DNA of 64,000 nucleotides from the NCBI GenBank assembly GCA_025642075.2, contig JAODUO010000428.1:218501-282500 (forward strand), given 5' to 3'. Each line of letters begins with the position of its first letter. Positions within the stretch are counted from its first letter, which is position 1. Positions 49,019 through 63,146 of this stretch are shown piece by piece. Below the pieces are notes generated by a model. That model saw nothing but the letters and a program-made list of their open reading frames with translations. It did no database searches and was not told the DNA's origin. A program made the position numbers and the translations under genes. The stretch comes from Ridgeia piscesae. Its lineage: Eukaryota > Annelida > Polychaeta > Sabellida > Siboglinidae.

Positions 49019-51205
49019 GTGAGTTAGCGAGGACATAGTGCAGCCCAATTAAGTTACATCATAATAACAATTGTCCTTAATTTAAGAAGGATACGGGATA
49101 AAGCACAACGGAATGCACAAACAAACATTGGTTTATGGATAGCATATCGTGTGCATTCTTCATGAATCAACCTCCCTTCTACTAGCTAAAACAGTTGTAT
49201 TCTCGAAGTACCAAATATCAATTTTTTTAGTCACACTGGAATGTCTAAGTCGTACATTGAAGTGTGACTATAGAGCTATACTTCGCACTAATTAAGGATT
49301 AGCCCATAAAGGTGGGCTTAAACAGGTGATGCATTCCTGAGTAATCCGCAGAACACGATATTGAAGGCATGGTCTGTACATGAAACGGCGCCAACACGAC
49401 GCCGATATGTAATTACCCAATCGACGTCAGATGTTCTGCTCTACAAAGACGAATCGATATAGAAACTGCTGCAACGGAAGGAACATCCGATGTAGAAATT
49501 GCTAATTAATGACGCCATGAAATTAGGAGACGTAGATAATGGGCCAGATTTAGCCATAAGCGTGCGCCACCAAAGGTATTTATGTTAATCGATTTTGGAT
49601 TTCATAAAAACCAAAGCTGTTTTGCTTTGTAGATGTTTGTTTGAAAAGTATCCCAACAGAGAATTTCGTCTAATACTCTCGAACATCCTGCGCCGTCTGC
49701 CGGCAACAATTATCAACACGGCGCCAATAGGACAACCGGTTAACAATTAACTGTAGCACGTGCAACATTGGAATAGTGGATTTTACATTGCAAAAGCGGA
49801 ATTACACGGACGCATACTCGAGTAAACATAATTATATGACTTAAAAATCGCGCATTTGTTGGAGGACGGTAAAACGTAAGACATTTAACCCGATTCCGCC
49901 ACGTCATATACAGCGCAGTGGTCTCATTTGTCCGTCTGTTTGTGTCCACTGTACGCGCAGGTATCATTGTCCTCGACGAGCCTGTGTTTCAAATGTAACC
50001 GTTTAATAATGTGTCATTGCTATAGCGAGCAGTGCGCTGGTGTTGCTAGGCCGTGCGTTGACAATGGAGTCTTCTCTATCGCAAAATCAACACGCGGCCT
50101 AATCGCCCGGCCACAACTTAATTAACATGCCTGGAGAGCTTTCTGCTAGCGCAACTCTCGCAGAATACTGCGACACTAATGTGCATTATTGGTCGGTTAA
50201 TCGGTTAATAAAATAACTAATAACGTCATTATTTCCGAGAGTGGCTTTACGTGGAAGAAGAAAATGGTGTTATTTATGACGTCTTATATCGCTGTTAGAG
50301 TCTGTAGTCATCTATAACATCGACCTGCTGGATCAGTAATACTTTTTGGGCTTCATATGGTTACAGAAATACATACTTGCCTTACGTTGAAACACTCATT
50401 GGCACAGCATTATGTATATTAGGCAAATGCTACGTTCGAATGGATAAGGTTCACGGTAATTTACCCCATACATTGATAATAACGTTTGGCCACTTTATGA
50501 AACAGTGCTGGTGCCGACCAAAACCGATGCCATAAATTTGGTGCTTACGATAATCAGTCAATGGTCATCGTATTAAGTAAAATGCTATACAAAAAGCAAC
50601 ACTTCATGACGTCAGTATAATTATGTACGCTTACAGGTGGACACAGTACGGGGCGAAGTCTAATTTACCATAAAATTATCATTAGTAGCCACCGTGTGGC
50701 GTTAGTTGCAAGTTATCTGAGGACACAGTATCGCCGACTAACCTGGCTTAAGCCGTCGGCCTGCAACGGCCATGTTTATATTTGTGTCCTGCCTACCTAT
50801 TGGTCGTTGGGGTATGGTGTGAATAATGTGTTCTGCTAAACAAATTAAATGACTTTTTAAATTTGAAGTGTGACGTGAAAGTTTGTGTTACTAACATGTT
50901 GTCGTGTGTTTTGAAAATGATGTGCTACTAACGTGTTCAGGTGTGTTGTGAAAGTGCGTTACTACCATAGTGGTGTGTGTTGTGAAAAGGGATGTTTCTA
51001 ACCTGTCGAAGGTGGGCTATCGGTGGGTACTTGCCACGTCACACGTCATAGGGTCATGTGATTACATAAAGTAACATAAACGCCAGCATCGGTGTGAGAA
51101 CTTTGGAGGCGCATGGACAGTGAGTGACCAGTCGTTTGACCACAACAGTCGTCACCCTTCCTACACACTACACCGTGGACGTGACAACAGGACACACTTT
51201 AATTT
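49019..51205. other. Intergenic unique sequence
   Basis: No recognisable genes. Three or four degenerate copies of a 45-50 bp unit (GTGTGTTGTGAAA...TACTAAC) lie at 50860-51000. Confidence 0.5.
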
Positions 51206-51209
51206 AACA

Positions 51210-51292
51210 CGCACACGCGCACACGCACGCGCACGCGCACGCGCACGCGCACGCGCACGCGCACGCGCACGCGCACGCGCGCGCGCACGCAG

Positions 51293-51337
<45 letters not shown>

Positions 51338-51345
51338 CACACACA
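51210..51345. repeat. (GCGCAC)n and (CA)n microsatellite
   Basis: CACGCG repeats to about 51300, then (CA)n. One of the strongest alternating purine-pyrimidine (Z-DNA-prone) tracts in the window. Confidence 0.97.
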
Positions 51346-51820
51346 CACGCCCCGCCCTCTGTATTTACAAAGACAGCAACTGACTTATGACCGCGCCTGT
51401 TGATCATGACGAGTCCGGCCAGCCTTCACCCCTCGCCCGGACACACCCCTCCGCCCAGTCACCGCTCTCACGTGAGTGTCCGGCATTCCTCCACAGACGG
51501 GGTCATTTGATACTGACCAACACGCCAGCATTCTGACTGACCATGCGTCGAAACTCCGGCCATAGAATGCAAGGCCAGTGAGTCTTTTATCATGAGAACT
51601 GACCATAGGAATGTGGACACTACCGACTGGTCAACGAGCTATGGTTACATGTCCTACGCATGGAACACAAACCAAGTGCAGCCGTTACCATACTTACACA
51701 GCTTTAACTGACATGACGTCACCTGCACGAATTGCTGACAATTCGCTCGCTATGTCTGCTGAAAATTGAAGAACTCTACAATATTCCCTTTGCGTGTTAA
51801 ACGCATCACTGATTGGTTGA
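51346..51820. other. Unique sequence
   Basis: Non-repetitive, moderately GC-rich; no gene recognised. Confidence 0.5.
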
Positions 51821-51821
51821 T

Positions 51822-51937
51822 GAGAGAGAGAGAGAGAGAGGAGAGGAGGAGGAGGGAGGAGAGAGAGAGAGAGAGAGAGAGAGGGAGGAGAGAGAGAGGG
51901 AGGAGGGAGGAGAGGAGGGAGGGAGGAGAGAGGAGAG

Positions 51938-51969
<32 letters not shown>

Positions 51970-51980
51970 GAGAGAGAGAT
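51822..51980. repeat. (GA)n/(GGA)n polypurine tract
   Basis: About 160 bp of GAGA and GGAGGA repeats on the plus strand. Confidence 0.97.
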
Positions 51981-52125
51981 TATATATCAAAAGACACACA
52001 TAAACTTAGAGGTCAATAAACACCTCCAATCGATTAAAAATTCTCTCGGGGGCTTTACAAACACACACATGCACGCATGCGTGCGCGCGCCCCCCCACAC
52101 ACAACATTATCTATATTTATATAAT

Positions 52126-53998
<1,873 letters not shown>

Positions 53999-54409
53999 CT
54001 AGTTTGATGTCAATGACTGAATGACTGGTGTGGCGGCTCTCTGGAACACTTCTGCAGTAGATGCGCTGACAGTTTCCTCGGTGTATTCCGCAGTGTAATA
54101 CAGCGTACGTAGAACGACTGTTGGTATGGCGTCCATAAAGATGACATGTGTTTGCGTCTTTTGATTAATCGAATAAGCTAGTTCGTGTATGGTATCGACA
54201 AATTGCGTCTCGCAAGATAAACCCTTTCGGAAGCCATGTTGGTTTGGATGCAGTATATTGTTGTGATCTAGGTGAAGACCAATCTGGCTGCATACAAGAT
54301 GCTCCATAATTTTGCATGTTATGCATGTGAATGACACTGGTCTGTAGTTAGACTTCCACTGAAGCCACGCATTCAACAACTCACGCGGATTTGAATCTTC
54401 GGTTCTCAC
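53999..54409 (-). mobile_element. Reverse transcriptase fragment of a non-LTR retrotransposon
   Basis: A 136-codon frame contains SNYRPVSFTCITCKIMEH, HNNILHPNQHGFRKGLSCET and a Q-T-H-V-I-F-M-D stretch. N-Y-R-P-V-S-L-T-x-x-x-x-K-x-M-E and Q-H-G-F-R-x-G-x-S-C are hallmark RT motifs of CR1/Jockey-like LINEs. The catalytic F-x-D-F-S-K-A-F-D and YxDD motifs are absent and both flanks diverge, so it is a dead fragment. Confidence 0.88.
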
Positions 54410-55799
54410 AATAAATGCCCGCCGCAGCGAATCACAAAGAAAACAACAGACCGAAGCTCTGATTACTGTCGTTATAATCCCAGATCACACGTAGGCCTAA
54501 GATGAAAGACGGAAGACTAAATCGATAATCAATAACGCCCATGAGACAGATTGATGTCATGCCGTGCGATTCGTTTCTCGGGGGGGGGGGGCTTAACTCC
54601 AACATTGGTGTAAAAAACTTGCTTTTGTTGACCACTGCTCTACCAGCGCAAGATCAGGCCAGTGGTCCATGCACCAGTACTACTTATAATGCAAACAAAG
54701 GCGTTTATTCCACGAGACATTCACAGATATGTGTATATAGTCGTTTAATAAGGCCAATAACAAGCCGAATATTAATTCCATGAACTACAGCGCACGTGTC
54801 GTGGCTATTAACACAAATTGTCTAGTCATGTTCTCACTCCACGGACAACCTACTTAGCTGTGACTTAGGCTGTATTTAGCTGTGACTTAGGCTGCACTTA
54901 GTTACACTCTTCGTCATTATTATCACTGCCAAAACTCATTTATTAATTAGTACTTTTGATATGCTATGGATTAACGTTAATCGCAATGTCATCAGCTACA
55001 CAGATCCTCGATATATTCACAACTTGTTGACTTCGATTAAAGTGGCACTAAACTTGCAAAAGAAGTTGTCTCGCAGTAAATTTGTCTTGTTGTTCGAAAA
55101 CAAGTTTTTATTTAAACAAAAATAAACATGTTTTAGGGCTTGTGTTTTATTACCTTTGCACATTCAGCCACTTTTGACATTTGTCTATTCAGAAAGCGAC
55201 GTCAGCTGTACTCGAGAACCGTTTCCCGCGTGTCGACATCAAGACGGTGTAAGATACGGAGGGTAATCTTCTATACCCCAACACGAACGGAACTTAGGCT
55301 AGAGTGGAACAAGGAGCCCTTTGTGTTTGTAAGACTACGCTCCTGATGTCTGTCTCAAGTAGACAAATGCAATGCTGCCACTAAATGACTTTACCCTGCC
55401 ATAAAAAAAACCTGACACCGACAAAAGACTTATATGTGTAGAAGGTTTTAAGTTTACTTGAATTTCAATTTTTTAACATTTTACTGAAGTATGTCTAGTG
55501 TTCATTTGTTATTATAAAATGAGATGATAATTAGGACAGGACCGAGAATTGACAAGAAACTTCCTGACAGTGCAGGGCAAGACGCACGCTCTGGACGTCT
55601 TGTTCCACCCTTCTCTCCACCCCGCAGTCTACTTCCCTGAAATGTGTGGCCCGCTATCCCAGTACACGTCCCCTACATCCCTCCTCCCCATCCCAAAAGG
55701 TTGCCGTTCCGAGCTGCCGTTTCCCCAAACTACAGCGTGCGTTTCCGCCTTTCACCGAATCGAGATGTTGCTCTGTCTAAAACACACAACACAAACAAC
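54410..55799. other. Intergenic unique sequence
   Basis: An open lead-in at 55549-55799 runs into the 35 bp array but has no recognisable domain. A short G run lies near 54581. Confidence 0.45.
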
Positions 55800-57196
55800 G
55801 GAGCCGACACGGTTCACTGGTCCTGGAGGGGGAAGGAGCCGACACGGTTCACTGGTCCTGGAGGGGGAAGGAGCCGACACGGTTCACTGGTCCTGGAGGG
55901 GGAAGGAGCCGACACGGTTCACTGGTCCTGGAGGGGAAGGAGCCGACACGGTTCACTGGTCCTGGAGGGGGAAGGAGCCGACACGGTTCACTGGTCCTGG
56001 AGGGGAAGGAGCCGACACGGTTCACTGGTCCTGGAGGGGAAGGAGCCGACACGGTTCACTGGTCCTGGAGGGGGAAGGAGCCGACACGGTTCACTGGTCC
56101 TGGAGGGGGAGGAGCCGACACGGTTCACTGGTCCTGGAGGGGGAAAGGAGCCGACACGGTTCACTGGTCCTGGAGGGGAAGGAGCCGACACGGTTCACTG
56201 GTCCTGGAGGGGGAAGGAGCCGACACGGTTCACTGGTCCTGGAGGGGGAAGGAGCCGACACGGTTCACTGGTCCTGGAGGGGGAAGGAGCCGACACGGTT
56301 CACTGGTCCTGGAGGGGGAAGGAGCCGACACGGTTCACTGGTCCTGGAGGGGAGGAGCCGACACGGTTCACTGGTCCTGGAGGGGGAAGGAGCCGACACG
56401 GTTCACTGGTCCTGGAGGGGGAGGAGCCGACACGGTTCACTGGTCCTGGAGGGGGAAGGAGCCGACACGGTTCACTGGTCCTGGAGGGGGAAGGAGCCGA
56501 CACGGTTCACTGGTCCTGGAGGGGGAAGGAGCCGACACGGTTCACTGGTCCTGGAGGGGGAAGGAGCCGACACGGTTCACTGGTCCTGGAGGGGAAGGAG
56601 CCGACACGGTTCACTGGTCCTGGAGGAGGAAGGAGCCGACACGGTTCACTGGTCCTGGAGGGGGAAGGAGCCGACACGGTTCACTGGTCCTGGAGGGGGA
56701 AGGAGCCGACACGGTTCACTGGTCCTGGAGGGGGAAGGAGCCGACACGGTTCACTGGTCCTGGAGGAGGAAGGAGCCGACACGGTTCACTGGTCCTGGAG
56801 GGGGAAGGAGCCGACACGGTTCACTGGTCCTGGAGGGGGAAGGAGCCGACACGGTTCACTGGTCCTGGAGGGGGAAGGAGCCGACACGGTTCACTGGTCC
56901 TGGAGGGGGAAGGAGCCGACACGGTTCACTGGTCCTGGAGGGGGAAGGAGCCGACACGGTTCACTGGTCCTGGAGGAGGAAGGAGCCGCACGTTTCACTG
57001 GTCCTGGAGGGGAAGGAGTCGACACGGTTCACTGGTCCTGGAGGGGGAAGGAGCCGACACGGTTCACTGGTCCTGGAGGGGGAAGGAGCCGACACGGTTC
57101 ACTGGTCCTGGAGGGGGAAGGAGCCGACACGGTTCACTGGTCCTGGAGGGGGAAGGAGCCGACACGGTTCACTGGTCCTGGAGGGGGAAGGAGCCG
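55800..57196. repeat. 1.4 kb GC-rich minisatellite, 35 bp unit
   Basis: About 40 copies of GGAGCCGACACGGTTCACTG plus GTCCTGGAGGGGGAA; GGGGA length variants give 33-36 bp units. Each unit carries CpGs and, on the minus strand, an acceptor-like CCTTCCCCCTCCAG|G. Long frames (over 500 codons) run through on the plus strand; I treat them as artefacts. Confidence 0.97.
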
Positions 57197-57599
57197 AGAA
57201 GGAGCGGGAAGTTAACTGTGTGAATTACGTCAGATTTTATATGAATGTGGCCATTCAGCGTTAACTAAAACATCATGGTAGTTTTCTAGCACTTGTCATC
57301 CATAAAGTATCTCTCTCGCCTGTCAGCGTTGTCGTTTTATGTCGATAATTGATTACAAATTAGACAAACCCGACCTCACGCGCGCTTGAATTTTTTTTTA
57401 AGTGGAACTTTATTTAAAATGTGGGTATTATTAAACGATGTCATGTGATGTGTATAGGTGATAGCCGGACCGTTTTTATCGTAAAATTGTGTTATACAAA
57501 ATAAACTGTTGTATGTAATAGCATTTTAATAGATATACGTTTTTTGAAATAAGAACATTATGATAGATTTTAAAATGTTGAATAAAATCCATGTGCGCA
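57197..57599. other. Unique AT-rich sequence
   Basis: No feature recognised. Confidence 0.5.
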
Positions 57600-57601
<2 letters not shown>

Positions 57602-57648
<47 letters not shown>

Positions 57649-58170
57649 TCTCTGGCTCTCTGGCTCTCTGGCTCTCTGGCTCTCTGGCTCTCTGGCTCTC
57701 TCGCTCTCTCGCTCTCTCGCTCTCTCGCTCTCTCGCTCTCCCTCTCACTCTCTCACTCTCTCACTCTCTCACTCTCTCACTCTCTCATCTCACTCTCTCT
57801 CTCTCTCACTCCTCTCTCCTCCTCTCTCACTCTCTCACTCCTCTCTCTCTCTCTCTCACTCTCTCATCTCTCACTCTCTCACTCTCTCACTCTCACTCTC
57901 TCTCTCTCCACTCTCTCACTCTCCCACTCTCCACTCTCCCACTCTCCCACTCTCCCACTCTCCCTCTCCCTCCCTCTCCCTCTCCCTCGCCCTCTCCCTC
58001 TCCCTCTCCCTCTCCCTCTCCCTCCTCTCCTCTCTCCCTCTCCCTCTCCCTCTCTCTCTCCCTCTCTCTCTTTGAGTGAGTGAGTGAATGAGTGAGTGAG
58101 TGAATGAGTGAGTGAGTGGGTGAGTGAGTGAGTGAGTGAGTGAGTGAATGAATGAATGAATGAATGAATA
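57602..58170. repeat. CT-rich then (GAGT)n repeats
   Basis: (CT)n, CTCTGG, CTCTCG, CTCTCA and CTCCCT blocks succeed each other from 57602 to 58071, each a few dozen bases long. GAGT/GAAT repeats then run from 58074 to 58170. The strand asymmetry flips from pyrimidine to purine at about 58072. Confidence 0.97.
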
Positions 58171-59360
58171 TTTTTTTTACATTTATCTGCGGTATATAAT
58201 AAGTATGTCATGGTTAAATAAATTATATTCTGATCCTATGCGTCTATTGGTCTATCTAAGATGGTAATTACATTTCAAGGCATTCGTCTCAACTGACTTT
58301 TCCCACCAGTCACGAGGCCATGCTTCCGAAAGTGTCGCTCTGCCAAGTAAACACCTGGTGGCCGGCCAGGATCATACACGTCAACAAGAGCAAAGTGTCC
58401 ATATTTGGGCAGCCAGTATGTTATAGCAGATAAATAAAGACATGTCTAGTTTATATTGCATGACATGTTTGCCTGATAAAGAGACCGGAGTGTCTACATG
58501 TAACTGCAATACTCATTACAAGTTCTCACGTTGTTCCAATAAGTGTCGGCCACCGGGACACGTCCCCCGGGTCGAGAAAGTTGATGTGTGAAGTCGTCCG
58601 TTCCTGTCGTCTTGCGACAAGTTGACAGACAGACACGTCACGTCCAATAACATCAACAAGAACAAATCGTTGAACACAATCGACTCTACATAGATGGTTC
58701 GTGGAGAAGGGCCGTGGACAGGTGACACTTTATAACTGACCAAGAGACCTAAATAAATAGAGGTGTGAAGTTGTAAAGGGAAGGTGCAGCTCCTCTGCCC
58801 AAAATTGGCAGAGCAGTCATTTGTAAGGGGAAGTCTCCCGTAGAGAACGTGGGAAAGTGAAATATCAAAGTGTTAATTCAGCTCGCCGCGGCATTGTTGC
58901 CAATCAAATTTGTTGTGAAACTGGATGTTTTTGTTTACCATTAATTTTTGAACTTGTTGCAGGCGGACTCTAGATCTTTCCCATTGCGAACATTGTCCCG
59001 AGCTTAATAAAGTAGTCACATACAAAGTGGCAGGCACCACACCCTCAACATGCAAGTTGTAGTCACAAGAACGTAAACTTAAATTGTTCTAAGCACTCGC
59101 TGGGTGGTCCCATGTACATTGTAAATGGAACCGAATGGGACTGACAGTGCGACCGAAGGTGACAGGACTGTCTCAGCTACGTGCGGTGACAGTATCGAAC
59201 TGATTAACGTTGGTTGTGGCGACAAGACTAGTACACACGTTGATGTGTGACAAATATGATTTATGTACAGTTTATTGTACACATACATCGACACAAAGCA
59301 CTAGACGATTAAGTCAATAGCCTCTGCGATTTAGTGTTCGCGACGACCAGGCCTAGTCTG
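58171..59360. other. Intergenic unique sequence
   Basis: Contains an inverted repeat at 58791-58811 (CTCTGCC and GGCAGAG arms). No gene recognised. Confidence 0.45.
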
Positions 59361-59364
59361 TGTT

Positions 59365-59570
59365 TATTATATGTGGTGATTATGCCTAGTACATCCGATG
59401 GTGTTTACTATATGTGGTGATCGTGTCTAGTCTACCCGATGGTGTTTATTATATGTGGTGATTATGCCTAGTACATCCGATGGTGTTTATTATATGTGGT
59501 GATTATGCCTAGTACATCCGATGGTGTTTACTATATGTGGTGATCGTGTCTAGTCTACCCGATGGTGTGT
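59365..59570. repeat. 46 bp tandem repeat next to a candidate donor
   Basis: About four copies of a unit built on GATGGTGTTTATTATATGTG and GTGATTATGCCTAGTACATCC, with GATCGTGTCTAGTCTACCC alternating. Confidence 0.92.
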
Positions 59571-59612
59571 ACTAGTGGTACACTAGTTTACTAATAGTGC
59601 GTTGACACTTAC

Positions 59613-59686
59613 CTGGCGAGTGCGGCGAGGGCCTCGTGATATGGTGACACGGGAGGCACTCCGAGGTCTGCCTGGGCGGCTTTCAT
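59613..59686 (-). other. Candidate first coding exon of an unknown minus-strand gene
   Basis: ATG plus 23 codons (MKAAQADLGVPPVSPYHEAL then AALA) and two bases, ending in a perfect donor GCCAG|GTAAGTG. An in-frame TGA sits immediately before the ATG, and CpG-rich, promoter-like sequence lies upstream (59690-59980). I do not recognise the family. No following exon in phase 2 was identified in the 21 kb down to GRAMD2. Confidence 0.45.
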
Positions 59687-59699
59687 TCAGCCACTCTCA

Positions 59700-59985
59700 G
59701 CTATAGCTACTCCCGTACACAGCTACTCTCGTACACAGCTATTCCCGTACACAGCTACTCCAGTAGTACACAGCCAATCTCGTACACAGCTACTCCCGTA
59801 CAAGTGTACAAGTGAGTCGGTCAATTCGCGCGTGTCGCTACGACAATAACTGCCTCTACCGGAGCGTGCCGCGGTGTTATCGGCGCCAGTCGCCGGACAA
59901 TGACTCGACGACGTCACGGGGACGTACGGCGGCCAAGAACCGTGCGACGACACATGGGGACAGGACTTACTGGACACTGGTCTGT
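59700..59985. promoter_or_regulatory. CpG-rich region with short CGTACACAGCTACTC repeats
   Basis: Five or six copies of a roughly 16-20 bp repeat lie at 59708-59800, then CpG-rich unique sequence to 59985. The promoter role for the candidate exon at 59613-59686 is inference. Confidence 0.3.
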
Positions 59986-60039
59986 TGGGTGAGAGTTGTT
60001 GTTCTCTTCGTCTCTCGTCTGTGTGTCTTCATGCCTATC

Positions 60040-60218
60040 TCTCTATCTCTCTCACTCTCTGTGTCTGTCTCTGTCTGTCTCTCTCGGACCGCCGCCCGCC
60101 CACCCACCCACCCGCCCACCCGCCCCCGCACCACGCCCACCCGCCCACCCGCCCACCCGCCCACCCGCCCACCCCACACACACGCACGCACGCACGCACA
60201 CACGCACGCACACACACA

Positions 60219-60250
<32 letters not shown>

Positions 60251-60260
60251 CACACCACAC
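60040..60260. repeat. CT, CCCACCCG and CACACGCA microsatellites
   Basis: TCTCTGTCTG repeats, then CCCGCCCACC repeats at 60090-60172 (C-rich, i-motif/G-quadruplex-prone), then (GCAC)n/(CA)n. Confidence 0.95.
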
Positions 60261-60344
60261 ACACACAACCACTCACTCATTATTATTATTACTTAAGAAA
60301 TATTACTTATATTATTTATGTTATATGTATATATATATAACAAA

Positions 60345-60396
<52 letters not shown>

Positions 60397-60434
60397 CATG
60401 TATAAATATTTACGGATATATATAGTATATATAA

Positions 60435-60522
<88 letters not shown>
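60345..60522. repeat. (TA)n tracts
   Basis: Two long (TA)n tracts at about 60348-60388 and 60438-60522. Confidence 0.97.
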
Positions 60523-60526
<4 letters not shown>

Positions 60527-60719
60527 CGAATCTTTTCGTTATTAAGAAACAAAAATGCACTTTCTGATCCGCTTTCGGAGACAATCAAAACTAACTGTAC
60601 GCGTTCTAGAAATTCCCCTTTGACGGAAGAGAACGTGGACTAAACGTCTCACTACGTGAAACGTCGTCTCTTTTCTGAACAAGTGGCCAATGTCAACGTG
60701 AGATTAGTTCAAATGTAGC

Positions 60720-60721
<2 letters not shown>

Positions 60722-60759
<38 letters not shown>

Positions 60760-60798
60760 CGTGCGTGCTGCGTGCTGCTGCCTCGTGCCTGCCTGCGC

Positions 60799-60862
<64 letters not shown>

Positions 60863-60880
60863 TGTGTGTGTGTGTATGTG
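60722..60880. repeat. (GT)n/(GTGC)n microsatellite
   Basis: (GT)n, then GTGC repeats interrupted by CTGCTGCCTCGTGCCTGCC. Confidence 0.97.
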
Positions 60881-61353
60881 TATGTCGTCAATACTAAAGC
60901 AGGGAGTCAACGAGTCAAACGTGGGCGTTGTGATCCGGAGTTGTCCTGATTTTATTGTTCCGAAACTGCTACGTCACTCGACGGTCAGCAATATTGACCA
61001 CTGTGGTGTCTGATTTTATCACTTCGTCGGTTAAACAAAATGCCGTGTCTTCTAAATGGTTTGCGTTCTCTCACATTGAACATAAATGTCTAAATGAAGG
61101 TCAGCTATAATCGGAGTATTTCACTGTCACGCATGGCCTACTTCCGTGGTGCTTACTTCGCCCTCTATTCGTGTTGCTGACGACACGGTTCACTGCACAT
61201 AGGCGTTCGCTGACGACCCGCAATATCACCCGACCCTCCGTGTCAACATCAACTAGGTCACGTGACGGTGACCAGTCGATCGTTGAGTCAGGAGATGACG
61301 CCCAAGTGTATATTTATAGTCCATTCAAGGCAACAAATAACGAGCGTGTAAGG
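60881..61353. other. Intergenic unique sequence
   Basis: No recognisable gene. Confidence 0.5.
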
Positions 61354-62649
61354 TAGGGTAGGAAGGGGCATGAAGCCCCCGTGGGGTAACAAGCCCCCCT
61401 TGTTTTACGTCAGTGTTACGTGTTTCAGATCTGTGTCTGGTGGATGAATACAATGCTGCCACCTATTGACTATTTTGACGGAAAAACAGACGCTAGCAAC
61501 AAATGCGGTAAGTAAATATTTTGCTTTGTTATATGTTTGATGTAATAGTTGTGCGTTTGTAATATTTTACTACAACAACAAGATTAAACACAGCCTCGTG
61601 CAAGTGTTGTTATATTTATTTGTAGTCTATAAGAGCTTCATTTACGTTTCGTGAAAATGAGTGATAATTATAATTAGCGCGGGAATTGACATTTGTGTAG
61701 ATCATGCATGCTGGAGGCAAGAAGCCCCCGCCGTATGGGGCAAGACGCCCCCGGGGCGTCTTGCCCCACATAATTCGGAGTCTATAATCGCGAGTAAGAA
61801 ACAAAAATATACTTGTTTTGTATAGTTGAAGATGAATTCAAAGTACGCAGTAAAGATCTGTTATTACGTTAACCATTGGCAATATCTGTAAAAGTTCCGC
61901 TCAGACGTTTCAGTGCAGAATGGCATTCATAATTTATATAGATGTAATATTTGCAGACCTGTATGTTATGTGATTACTTGCTTAGTGGGCAATGTGTTTT
62001 AGATATGGTTCGCACATACAAGCGCAAGACGGAACGGGTGCATATGACTACGACATTCTGAAAGCTGCGTTCTTAGCTTTGGAGGACCGTTGAAGACAGT
62101 CAGTCGACTGTATCACGTGACAACTTAGATGTTATGTTACTTAAAAGTGAAGGACGTCGTAATTATGTTGGTTGGGTACCTATGTTGGACAAGATAATAC
62201 CTATAAGCCATTTTCCGGTTGATATCGAATATTTCGGTATTCGTATGTTGTACACCGGCAAAGTTATTTTATCTGCCAGTTAAGGACTGTCATGATTAAG
62301 TAGAAGCAATTATTGAATTGCATAAGATACTACATACAGAACATTTTCATGTTGATCACGACATTTTTTGATTTCGGTATTAATATGTTATACAATGAAA
62401 TTGTCTATGGGGCAAGGAGCCCCCGCGGGCCTCATGCCCCCAGGTATGGGGCAAGAGGCCCCCTTGGGACAATACTTTTAATTAACAATTATAATCGTTA
62501 TTGTTGTCAAATGTAACAACTACTTTGGTATTATATAGCAAAACCATATATGACAACCGCATGACAGTAACAGGACGTCAAGATTATAAGTTTACGAATA
62601 ACTATGCCCATTGTACCCCAAGGGGGGCTCCATGCCCCACCCTACCCTA
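61354..62649 (+). mobile_element. pogo-like (Tc1/mariner superfamily) DNA transposon, degraded
   Basis: The left end TAGGGTAGGAAGGGGCATGA and the reverse complement of the right end TAGGGTAGGGTGGGGCATGG are inverted repeats, and similarity continues for about 38 bp. The outer TA on both sides fits a TA target duplication. From 62005 a frame starts MVRTYKRKTERV; M-x-R-x-Y-K-R-K-T-x-R-G is the typical start of pogo/Tigger transposases with a CENP-B-like helix-turn-helix. It is frameshifted and stops after 18 codons, while the +1 frame continues with similarity. GGGGCAAGACGCCCC-type blocks recur inside. No DDE domain is recognisable. Confidence 0.72.
61737..61767. repeat. Perfect 31 bp palindrome inside the pogo-like element
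   Basis: Arms GGGGCAAGACGCCCC and GGGGCGTCTTGCCCC flank a single C. Related blocks occur near 61364, 61718, 62405, 62440 and 62615, suggesting subterminal transposase-binding-type repeats. Confidence 0.95.
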
Positions 62650-62691
62650 TGTGTGCTTGCGGGCGTGTGTCGCACGCCCGCGCAGGTGTTT

Positions 62692-63146
<455 letters not shown>

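Noticed and set aside
55549..57264. 571 and 523 codon plus-strand frames with a unique N-terminal part
   Set aside because: The body is the 35 bp array read in successive frames. The unique lead-in has no recognisable domain, and the frame survives only because the unit has no stops.
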